DNA of 5,719 nucleotides from Planctomycetaceae bacterium (GTDB lineage Bacteria > Planctomycetota > Planctomycetia > Pirellulales > Pirellulaceae). How positions within the stretch are numbered: position 1 is the stretch's first letter; the number at the start of each line of letters is the position of its first letter. The stretch lies in NCBI GenBank assembly GCA_024642765.1, contig JAHEAM010000269.1, forward strand, positions 1 to 5,719. The letters run 5' to 3'. Below, piece by piece: positions 1-5,719 of this stretch. The position numbers were made by a program, and so were the translations under genes. The notes under the pieces are model-generated. The model made no database searches. It was not told the DNA's origin and saw only the letters and a list, made by a program, of their open reading frames with translations.

Positions 1-1
1 C

Positions 2-994
2 GTGCCTTGCATCGCCAAAGTTCGAGGTGAATTCCAAAATCCCGAAGCAGCAATACAGCAACCGGCACCGTCAGAAGACACTGCGGTTGACACCGAATCG
101 ATCATTAGCAAGGTCGCCGGAAATCTTGCCAGTAAACAAAAATATTTGCTCCAGCATCGGTTGAAAACTGGTAGTGAGTATCGTTGGAGCGTCGAACATG
201 TGACGTCGACGAAAACCAAAGCTGGTAGCGACACGGAAGAGACTTGGACTCGAACGCTCTGTATGCGATGTTACAAAGTTGTTGATTTCGCGCCAAATCA
301 AGAATCAACATTTGATGTTTCGATGGAGAGCTTTTCGACTTGGAAAAAAATTAACGAGCAATCTCCCGTTACCTTCGATAGCAAGGAGCCCAATTCAAAA
401 GTTCCATTTGAGTTCCAAGGCATTGGGGATCGAATTGGTGTTGTTTTATCGACGTACCGAGTGAAGCCATCTGGGCAAGTGGTTTCGCGTTCCTCGGAAA
501 CAAAAGCTGTTGATCTTTCGCTTGGAGATGTTTTGGTACCGTTTCCAGAGGAAGCGATTCCAGTCGGTTATAAATGGTTTGTACCTAGAAATTGCGCCGT
601 TACAAACGAATTTGGGCGTCCCGAACAGATTCCACTCCGAACCAAATATGAATTCGAAAAAATTGTAGATCAAAAAGCTTACATTTCTGTGCAAACGCAA
701 GTCCTCACACCCATCGAAAGTGAAAAAGTCAAAATGGAATTGATGCAAAAGATGAGCAGCGGTTACATAGCGTTCGACATGGTTTTGGGGATAGTGGATC
801 ATGAGGAATATGAATGCAACGAAAAAGTGCAAGGTTACCCCAGCCCTGACGCTTTACTGCACTATTCATACAAAGTCACCTCGAAATTGGTAAAAGACAA
901 CGACAAAACAGCAACTAAAGTTCAGCCGCAACAAGAAACGCTGACCGCGCTTATCAAACCCATCGACGGCAAGCCCGTCCTAAGAAAAGAGTGA
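2..994 (+). CDS. Unrecognised, probably secreted protein (5'-partial)
   Basis: The frame is open from the first bases of the window to a TGA at 992-994, giving about 330 residues. A GTG at position 2 could serve as a start, but no upstream sequence is available and no signal peptide is visible, so the true start most likely lies outside the window. The first 45 or so residues are polar and Pro/Glu/Ala-rich, like a linker. The rest alternates charged and hydrophobic residues in a beta-strand-like pattern. A segment around residues 181-195 (FPEEAIPVGYKWFVP) resembles the 'final amplitude and GD/GY-x-W' segment of planctomycete DUF6263-like secreted proteins; this similarity is from memory and weak. 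A single CxxC (C87-M-R-C90) is present but isolated. The next gene on the same strand begins 281 bases downstream, so an operon is not evident. The function is unknown. That it is a real coding region is supported by its length and its consistent protein-like composition. Confidence 0.8.
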   Translation: MPCIAKVRGEFQNPEAAIQQPAPSEDTAVDTESIISKVAGNLASKQKYLLQHRLKTGSEYRWSVEHVTSTKTKAGSDTEETWTRTLCMRCYKVVDFAPNQESTFDVSMESFSTWKKINEQSPVTFDSKEPNSKVPFEFQGIGDRIGVVLSTYRVKPSGQVVSRSSETKAVDLSLGDVLVPFPEEAIPVGYKWFVPRNCAVTNEFGRPEQIPLRTKYEFEKIVDQKAYISVQTQVLTPIESEKVKMELMQKMSSGYIAFDMVLGIVDHEEYECNEKVQGYPSPDALLHYSYKVTSKLVKDNDKTATKVQPQQETLTALIKPIDGKPVLRKE

Positions 995-1275
995 GTTCAA
1001 TATCAGATTTCTTTCCGATTCGCGTCGACGATTACGCGGAAATTGCCGTTGAAAATCCCAGAGAGCAAGAGCCTGGGTCGAAATAGGACGTGAGCGTCCG
1101 ACAATAATTGTCATCAACTGCGAGGCTGGCAATACATCTTTTTTGATTGTCAATCGGCGCAGCAACTTCGACCTTGTATACAATGCTTTGATTGCCAAAA
1201 TTTGCAGTCAACAAATGTTGCCGTGCAATTTTGTGATCGAGGTTGTATTCAATTCTTCCGATAAGGAACTGAGCC
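995..1275. other. Intergenic gap without a convincing gene
   Basis: This 281-base stretch separates the unknown protein from the M61 peptidase gene. It contains a short perfect inverted repeat (GATTG-T-CAATC, 1145-1155) and an AT-rich TATACAAT at 1177-1184 that could act as a -10 element. The nearest -35-like hexamers (TTGATT at 1143, TTGTCA at 1147) lie 24 or more bases upstream of it, which is too far for a standard promoter. A plus-strand frame is open from 1053 to a TAG at 1290-1292, but it has no plausible start with a ribosome binding site. An overlapping minus-strand frame is also open. The gap probably holds the promoter of the peptidase gene, but I cannot place it. Confidence 0.5.
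1263..1267 (+). promoter_or_regulatory. Ribosome binding site of the M61 peptidase gene
   Basis: AAGGA lies 8 bases before the ATG at 1276. This spacing is good, and it fixes that ATG as the start. The encoded signal peptide begins directly there, which agrees. Confidence 0.7.
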
Positions 1276-2823
1276 ATGCGTGCTCCGATTAGGTCTGTTT
1301 TCATCTTGTTGGCGTTTTACCTCGCATGGGGAACCGTTTGTTGGACAGTAGTTCAAGCCCAAGATGCGAACGAACTGAAATATACGATTCTCGTTCCAGA
1401 TACTGAGCAACCTAAGGCAGTTGTTGAATTGCTCGTTCCGGCGCGAAACGCCGAGTCTGTCGAGCTGATGATGCCGATCTGGTCGCCGGGTTTCTATCGC
1501 ATAGAAAACTATTCTGAAAATGTTGCTGAGGTTGAAGTTGTTTCGCCGAGTGGTGCGAAACTTGACGTCGAACGAACTGCGAACAACCGTTGGAGAGTAT
1601 CGACTCATGGCGAGGAGGCATTTGTCTTTCGGTACCAGTTGGAATGCAAAGGGCGTAGCGTAACGACCAATTCGATCGGTTCCAAATTGGGAGTGTTCAA
1701 CGGACCATCGACTTTCGTTTCTGTCATCGGACGCGAAAATGTGCCACATAGTGTCACGCTCTCATTGCCTGATTCTTGGCCCGATTCGTCTTGTGGCTTG
1801 GATTCACCAACTGGGCAACCCTACACATACGCGGCGGCCAATTATGATGAGCTGATTGATTCTCCAATCATCGCGGGAGAAATCAAGATTCACAAATTTG
1901 TAGTTGATAATTCAGAGCATATCGTTGCCAGTGTAGGCGAAGTTAACGATTGGGATTGCGAACTTGCGGCAAAGAATATCGAAGAAATTGTCAAAGCAAA
2001 TCATGAGTTTTGGGGCTTTATTCCGTTTAAACGCTACGTTTTTCTTAATGTTTTCCGCAAAGGCGGTGGCGGATTAGAACACCTGAATTCGACTTTGTTG
2101 ACTTCGCAGTCAAGTGCGCGCGGCCCAAGCTCAAGCGGTTGGTTGGGATTCGTCGCGCATGAGTATTTCCACGCTTACAATGTGAAACGACTACGGCCCA
2201 TCGAGTTAGGTCCCTTCGACTATGAACATCCGCCACGAACGCCCAGTTTATGGATCTCGGAAGGTTTGACATCCTATTTTGGCGAGTTGCTAGTTCGTCG
2301 TGCAGGTTTGGAATCGGACGAACAATACCTCAATTCACTGTCAGGTTACATCGCGCAGTTACAGAATTCCAATGGGCGGTTGAAGCAATCATTGTTAGAC
2401 GCGTCTAATTCTGTTTGGGATTCAGGCATGTCGGGTGTCGTTCAAAATAGCGAAGACCAAGTGAGCTATTATGTTAAGGGCCCTATTGTTGGATTTCTCT
2501 TGGACGCCAAAATTCGAGAGGCGACCAGCAATCAGAAAAGTCTCGATGACGTCATGAAAACGGCATACGAGCGATTTTCGGGAAGAACTGGATTCGCTCA
2601 TGCGGAATTCTTATCGATAGTAGAAGAAGTTGCTGGAGCCGATTTTAAGGAATGGTTCCATAGATCCCTCGCGTCGACCGAGGAGCTAGACTATCAACCG
2701 GCGCTCGATTGGTTTGGTTTGGAATTTATGAGCGATAATCCTGACCAAAAATGGCATCTTAGGGTTCGGTCTGATGTAAGCAAGGAGCAAAAAAATAGAC
2801 TTCGCGAATGGCTAGGAAAATAG
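1276..2823 (+). CDS. M61-family zinc aminopeptidase, exported, PDZ-less
   Basis: This 515-residue protein is a metallopeptidase of the M61 (glycyl aminopeptidase) family, which releases N-terminal residues from peptides. A signal peptide is visible: Arg at positions 2 and 6, a hydrophobic core at about 8-26, and a VQA-Q cleavage site after Ala28, so it acts outside the cytoplasm. Residues 35-165 match the M61 N-terminal beta domain (MPIWSPGFYRIENY, NNRWRV). The catalytic domain carries GGGGLEH at 263-269 and the zinc motif HEYFH at 295-299 followed by AYNVKRLRP. The third zinc ligand is Glu329 in WISEGLTSYF, and SYYVKG lies at 397-402. All expected metal and catalytic residues are present. 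Many family members carry a PDZ domain after the catalytic part; here the protein goes from DWFGLEF directly to a 31-residue tail (WHLRVRSD...REWLGK) and stops, so it is short for the family. A DUF1801 relic follows 49 bases downstream. The family call is secure; the natural substrate is unknown. Confidence 0.95.
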   Translation: MRAPIRSVFILLAFYLAWGTVCWTVVQAQDANELKYTILVPDTEQPKAVVELLVPARNAESVELMMPIWSPGFYRIENYSENVAEVEVVSPSGAKLDVERTANNRWRVSTHGEEAFVFRYQLECKGRSVTTNSIGSKLGVFNGPSTFVSVIGRENVPHSVTLSLPDSWPDSSCGLDSPTGQPYTYAAANYDELIDSPIIAGEIKIHKFVVDNSEHIVASVGEVNDWDCELAAKNIEEIVKANHEFWGFIPFKRYVFLNVFRKGGGGLEHLNSTLLTSQSSARGPSSSGWLGFVAHEYFHAYNVKRLRPIELGPFDYEHPPRTPSLWISEGLTSYFGELLVRRAGLESDEQYLNSLSGYIAQLQNSNGRLKQSLLDASNSVWDSGMSGVVQNSEDQVSYYVKGPIVGFLLDAKIREATSNQKSLDDVMKTAYERFSGRTGFAHAEFLSIVEEVAGADFKEWFHRSLASTEELDYQPALDWFGLEFMSDNPDQKWHLRVRSDVSKEQKNRLREWLGK

Positions 2824-2856
2824 ATTGGCGCATTGTATTTACGTGTAATTCGTATT

Positions 2857-2863
2857 GGAGGAA
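2857..2863 (+). promoter_or_regulatory. Strong ribosome binding site before a TTG start
   Basis: GGAGGAA lies 9 bases before the TTG at 2873. It decides the start of the DUF1801 frame, since that frame has no ATG before its premature stop. A TTG at 2855 is also in frame but overlaps this site and is less likely. Confidence 0.6.
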
Positions 2864-2872
2864 GTCGGAAAC

Positions 2873-3298
2873 TTGGCAAATACTGCAGCAATCGATAAAG
2901 GCATCGAATCCTATAACCCAGGGCTGTTGGAAACTGAGCGTGCCGTTGCTGAGTTGTTAACCTCTAAAAACAACCGGAATCTACCCGACTCGGAAAACAA
3001 AATCTGGCATGCGCATCCTGTTTGGTTTATCGACGGCAATCCAAATGTTGAATTTAGTAAATTATAGAATTGTGTACGAGTGTTGCTTTGGGGCGGTCAG
3101 TCGTTCGGCGAGGAGTGGCTTTCTTGCAAAGGCAAATTTAAAGCTGCTGAGGTGCGATACACAAGCATTGCGCAAGTGAATATCAAAGATCTGAAACGAT
3201 GGCTGAATAAGGCCCAAACGATTCAGTGGGACTACAAGAATATTGTAAAACGCAACGGACGTCTTGAGCCTTTGGACGCTGCAGCCAAAAGGTTTTAG
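2873..3298 (+). pseudogene. DUF1801-family protein gene split by an in-frame TAG
   Basis: Read in one frame, this stretch encodes 64 residues, a TAG at 3065-3067, then 76 more residues to a second TAG at 3296-3298. Both halves fit one DUF1801 protein of about 140 residues. The first half has IWHAHPVWFIDGNP (residues 44-57). The second continues at once with NCVRVLLWGGQSF, then GKFKAAEVRYTS, DLKRWL and IQWDYKNIVKRNGRLE, all typical of this family as I know it. Only one codon is wrong and there is no frameshift. Relatives usually have Lys or Gln at that place, and CAG to TAG is one transition. The start is TTG with a strong ribosome binding site; no ATG is available, so the start codon may also have decayed. 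The second half has GTG at 3080 but no ribosome binding site. DUF1801 proteins are small cytoplasmic proteins of mostly unknown role; Bacillus YdhG is described as a frataxin-like member. A sequencing error or a true readthrough is possible, but TAG ends the preceding gene too, so codon reassignment is unlikely. Confidence 0.85.
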
Positions 3299-3401
3299 AT
3301 GAGGCGGCGGTTTACGGATATTTTAACCGGAGGACTTACAAACTTCGGATCACGTAAAGATCACTTATCGTTGGAATTCACATGCTGTTTTTCACAGCAA
3401 C

Positions 3402-3433
3402 AAAAAAAACGCAAGCCAATCGATTGGCTTGCG
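3402..3433 (-). terminator. Rho-independent terminator of the thioredoxin-domain gene
   Basis: A perfect 24-base palindrome (3410-3433, arms CGCAAGCCAATC and GATTGGCTTGCG) is followed on the minus strand by eight T residues (A run at 3402-3409 on the plus strand). It would fold as a 10-base-pair stem with a TCGA loop. It lies 31 bases past the TAA of the gene at 3465-4910. On the plus strand no T run follows the stem, so it should terminate only minus-strand transcription well; the plus-strand DUF1801 relic has no clear terminator of its own. Confidence 0.9.
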
Positions 3434-3464
3434 CTGGTAAGATTCGCCTGCGCTACTCAGAACA

Positions 3465-4910
3465 TTAATGTGCTTTCTCAGCCACCAATTTTTTGAGCAA
3501 TTCGTGAATCGCATTGGCGTTTTCGTCGCCAGAGCCAACTTTGATCATTCGAATGATTCCGTCGCGGTCGATGACGACGGCGTGTGGAATTCCTGACACT
3601 CCGAATTCGGTGTTCATTGTTGATTCGGCGGGTGTGATAATCGTGGGGTGTTTCAATTCGTGGTGTGCCATGAATTTCTCAAGCATGGCTTTTTCTTCGT
3701 CGGGAGTGTTTTCTACCTCGTCTGTCCGCTTAGATGCCCGACCCGCTTCGTCGTTCCAAGAGTAATCGTATTTACGAGTTACACCGATGATTTGAAGTCC
3801 TTCGGATGCGAATTCTTCGTTCCATTCTCGCAAATGTGGAAACGTCGCGATGCAAGGTCCACACCAGATTGCCCAGAAATCTAGGAGCACTACTTTGCCC
3901 TTCAAGTCGTCCAGAGCGATTTGTTCGCCGTTGACCCAATACTCTGCGTCAATGGCGGGTGCTGGCTTGCCGACAAGTTCTGCGAGTCTTTTTGTACTCT
4001 TGATGGTGCGTTCAACACTAACAAGGCGTTGCTGCATTGATTTTATTACATTTTCCATTTTTACGTCAGCTTCGAGAGCAGCGTCGATAAGCCCTCGTGC
4101 CTTGGCGGACGTCGCTTCTGCAACGTCTGTGTCACTTCGGGCGTTAATACTTGCGCTGGTTATCATGGCAGATAGGCAGCTGAGCAGTACTTTATCGTCG
4201 GCAGGATTTTCACTCAAAATTGGCACAGCAATTGATTCGATTTTTGACAGGTCGTCAGCAGCTCCGTCGGAAACAAGAGTCATTCGGCCGGTCAATGTTG
4301 AAATTGCAAATGCGGCGATGTCTTTGTCATCTGGTTTTGTTGCAAGTAACGCAAGGGCCTTCTCTACCGATTGGTTGATTAGTGTCTTGACGCCCTCCAT
4401 ATCTTCGTTATTGCGTAAAAGGCCTGCCTTGCCTTGAATCAGTTGTGCTATGGCCTCAGTGACGGGAGAGAATCCGTCCTCTTTCGCTTCCAATGCGGCG
4501 ATCACGCGATCGTAAATTCCAATCATTTCGTCTTTTCGGTCAGCTCGCATCATCATGGAGTTGAGCATCATCGTCGTACTTCCAATTTGCCTTACAACCG
4601 CTTCATCGTCGAGCTTCTGCAATTGAAAGTCGAGTAGCTTTTCGTTTTGTTCGGCAGCAGATTTGAAATCGCCCTTTTGCGCAAATTGTAGTCCGAGTGT
4701 CCGACGCAGACTTTGAAGTTTGGAATCATCTTCATTGGCAGCAATAGCTTCTTCAAGTTTCTTGCGAGCAGGCGCTAACTCGCCGTCTTTGATCATTTGG
4801 TCGATAACGGTAGAAGCTGGCTTGTCAGCGGCTGCGTCGTCTTCTTGGCCGAATCCCGATGTCGCGAACACTAGGCTCAAAGCTAGTGAGCAAAGCAGAG
4901 AACGTTTCAT
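3465..4910 (-). CDS. Exported TlpA-like thioredoxin-domain protein with helical N-terminal region
   Basis: This 481-residue protein begins with a signal peptide (MKRSLLCSLALSLVFATSGFG, cleavage likely after Gly21), so it should work in the periplasm. The mature N-terminal part, about residues 30-308, is a series of amphipathic helices with TPR-like character (for example around 45-100), probably for protein contacts. The C-terminal part, about 312-478, is a TlpA/AhpC-TSA-type thioredoxin domain. It begins GKPAPAIDAEYWVNG and has the active site W349-C-G-P-C353 after LLDFWAI. The cis-proline is in GIP (Pro442), followed by HAVVIDRDGIIR. Both redox cysteines are present, so a thiol-disulfide oxidoreductase role is expected; the partner is unknown. 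A charged stretch at about 380-412 sits between the strand after the active site and the next helix, longer than in compact TlpA. An AAAGG ribosome binding site precedes the ATG and a strong terminator follows the gene. No haem-maturation or cytochrome genes are adjacent. Confidence 0.93.
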   Translation of the reverse strand: MKRSLLCSLALSLVFATSGFGQEDDAAADKPASTVIDQMIKDGELAPARKKLEEAIAANEDDSKLQSLRRTLGLQFAQKGDFKSAAEQNEKLLDFQLQKLDDEAVVRQIGSTTMMLNSMMMRADRKDEMIGIYDRVIAALEAKEDGFSPVTEAIAQLIQGKAGLLRNNEDMEGVKTLINQSVEKALALLATKPDDKDIAAFAISTLTGRMTLVSDGAADDLSKIESIAVPILSENPADDKVLLSCLSAMITSASINARSDTDVAEATSAKARGLIDAALEADVKMENVIKSMQQRLVSVERTIKSTKRLAELVGKPAPAIDAEYWVNGEQIALDDLKGKVVLLDFWAIWCGPCIATFPHLREWNEEFASEGLQIIGVTRKYDYSWNDEAGRASKRTDEVENTPDEEKAMLEKFMAHHELKHPTIITPAESTMNTEFGVSGIPHAVVIDRDGIIRMIKVGSGDENANAIHELLKKLVAEKAH

Positions 4911-4915
4911 AAAAA

Positions 4916-4920
4916 CCTTT
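4916..4920 (-). promoter_or_regulatory. Ribosome binding site of the thioredoxin-domain gene
   Basis: AAAGG (minus strand) lies 5 bases before the ATG at 4910. Just upstream on the minus strand is a run of eight T residues (4922-4929), giving a U-rich leader. In the roughly 100 bases between this gene and the Ser-tail gene I found no convincing -35/-10 pair and no clear terminator, so co-transcription with the upstream gene is possible. Confidence 0.6.
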
Positions 4921-5011
4921 CAAAAAAAATGTGCCACTCTACCCACAATGATGGCTTATTGCATGGCAAAAAACAAGCAAGGTAAACTTCTTGACGGAAA
5001 ATTAGTCTTCA

Positions 5012-5719
5012 TTACCACCCTGAGGTGCTGAAGCCAGAGCCACTGCTAGACGAAGAAGATGACGACGATGAGGAGCTTGAGTGCGATGAGCTGGAACTGC
5101 TGGCCGAATGACTTCCGCCGCCGAAGGTAAATCCGCCACCACTACTATTGCTGCTACTCCCGCCCCCAAATGTAATGGCGCCAAAGTTTGAAGCGTTTCG
5201 ACGCTGGCGGCGACGGCGCTCTGCCTCCATTTCAATTCGTCGTCGCGCATCGGCAACCTGACGTTCGGCGATTTGAATCGCATCCCGTGCCATTGCGAGC
5301 GATTGTTTCGCAAATGTGATGGTGCTTTCGTAATCGCCGTTGCTGAGAGAACGCCTTGCCCGCTCTAGTTCATCCGAACCAGGATTTCCGATAACGACAA
5401 CGCCATACGATCCGCTCCAGCGCGCTGCGCGAATCACTTCGCCTGACGCGTTTTGGAAATCCATTGCTGCCTGCTCTGCTATTTGTAATTCGCGAACGAG
5501 TCTACCAGCGATCACTCCGAGGTTCGCCGTTGCTTGATCCGAGGCTTTGTGGATCGGCAACCACTCACCATGTGGTTGCAAAAGCTGATTAGCCAGTCTC
5601 GTAATAATTTGAGCCTGTTGCTCGGTGTCTTGGCTACAGCGGGTGATGGTTTGGCTATCAGGAATTCGATCGTTGGCAGAGCGTTCGACGAGACGAAGGC
5701 AGGCTTCCAGTTCGTTCTT
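5012..5719 (-). CDS. Unrecognised helical protein with Ser/Gly-rich C-terminal tail (5'-partial)
   Basis: The minus-strand frame is open from the window edge to a TAA at 5012-5014, giving 235 visible residues. A TTG at 5581 is in frame, but the frame remains open and protein-like upstream of it to 5719 (for example NRIPDS-type polar helix segments), so I take the true start to lie beyond the window. The visible part is mostly alpha-helical, with coiled-coil-like stretches rich in Ala, Glu, Gln and Arg. One resembles a 'single-repeat' unit seen in helical repeat proteins (LERARRSLSNGDYESTITFA), followed by a strongly basic stretch (ERRRRQRR). The last 55 or so residues are low complexity: two TFGGGS units, then serine runs including 13 in a row, ending GSGFSTSGW. 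Such Ser/Gly tails with a terminal Trp occur on several secreted or membrane-linked bacterial proteins, but I do not recognise the family. The thioredoxin-domain gene follows on the same strand after about 100 bases. No function is assigned. Confidence 0.85.
   Translation of the reverse strand, partial: KNELEACLRLVERSANDRIPDSQTITRCSQDTEQQAQIITRLANQLLQPHGEWLPIHKASDQATANLGVIAGRLVRELQIAEQAAMDFQNASGEVIRAARWSGSYGVVVIGNPGSDELERARRSLSNGDYESTITFAKQSLAMARDAIQIAERQVADARRRIEMEAERRRRQRRNASNFGAITFGGGSSSNSSGGGFTFGGGSHSASSSSSSHSSSSSSSSSSSSSGSGFSTSGW
5015..5173 (-). repeat. Low-complexity Ser/Gly coding tract
   Basis: This part of the preceding gene encodes two TFGGGS units (about 15 residues apart), a 6-Ser run, and a 13-Ser run (5042-5080) ending in GSGFSTSGW. 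The 13 serines use all six serine codons (TCT, TCG, TCA, TCC, AGC, AGT), so it is an amino-acid repeat and not a simple DNA microsatellite. Confidence 0.8.

Noticed and set aside
1143..1184. Possible promoter (TTGATT/TTGTCA with TATACA)
   Set aside because: The spacer is at least 24 bases, well beyond the usual 16-18, so it is not supported as a sigma-70 promoter.
1032..1304. Minus-strand 90-codon frame overlapping the start of the M61 gene
   Set aside because: It covers the peptidase's ribosome binding site and first codons, its first ATG has no ribosome binding site, and the sequence resembles no family I know.
3342..3366. Short direct repeat GATCAC-GTAAA-GATCAC
   Set aside because: Only six bases repeated twice; too short to be meaningful without further copies.
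3384..3398. Small hairpin GCTGT-TTTTC-ACAGC as a plus-strand terminator
   Set aside because: The stem is only five base pairs and is followed by an A run on the plus strand, not a T run.
3299..3496. Plus-strand 65-codon frame after the DUF1801 relic
   Set aside because: It starts next to the preceding stop but runs through the terminator palindrome and into the end of the opposite gene; no ribosome binding site or family resemblance.
3850..4437. Long plus-strand frame (195 codons) opposite the thioredoxin-domain gene
   Set aside because: It is a shadow of the real minus-strand gene, which has a signal peptide, WCGPC motif, ribosome binding site and terminator.
5002..5313. Minus-strand frame of 103 codons within the Ser-tail gene
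   Set aside because: It is the other-frame reading of the Ser/Gly and Arg-rich region; its Ala/His/Arg-rich composition follows from the true frame.

Overview
The window suggests a bacterial chromosome segment, most likely from a planctomycete (Pirellula/Rhodopirellula-like) or a related PVC-group bacterium. This is an inference from protein style, not a proven assignment. The clues are secreted proteins of unknown function, an M61 peptidase, a TlpA-like thioredoxin fused to a long helical N-terminal region, and a protein ending in a Ser/Gly-rich tail. Base composition is moderate, and intergenic spaces are loose.

Layout: (1) positions 2-994, plus strand, hold the 3' part of an unrecognised protein that is probably exported and probably cut by the window edge. 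(2) 995-1275 is a 281-base gap with no convincing gene. (3) 1276-2823, plus strand, encodes an exported M61-family zinc aminopeptidase with all its zinc-site motifs but apparently without the usual PDZ domain. (4) 2873-3298, plus strand, is a DUF1801-family gene split by one in-frame TAG; I call it a pseudogene. (5) A perfect 24-base palindrome followed on the minus strand by a T run (3402-3433) is the terminator of the convergent minus-strand gene. (6) 3465-4910, minus strand, is an exported TlpA/AhpC-type thioredoxin-domain protein with a WCGPC active site. (7) 5012-5719, minus strand, is the C-terminal part of an unrecognised helical protein ending in a serine-rich tail; its start lies beyond the window.

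The plus-strand group and the minus-strand group converge near 3300-3465. The M61 gene and the DUF1801 relic are 49 bases apart and may be co-transcribed. The thioredoxin gene and the Ser-tail gene share a strand and are about 100 bases apart. No common pathway is evident beyond export and envelope protein maintenance. I saw no CRISPR array, transposase, tRNA or rRNA, and no defence or other novel multi-gene system. The points most worth a second look are the amber-interrupted DUF1801 gene, the PDZ-less M61 peptidase that keeps what looks like the post-PDZ tail, and the serine tract encoded by all six serine codons.
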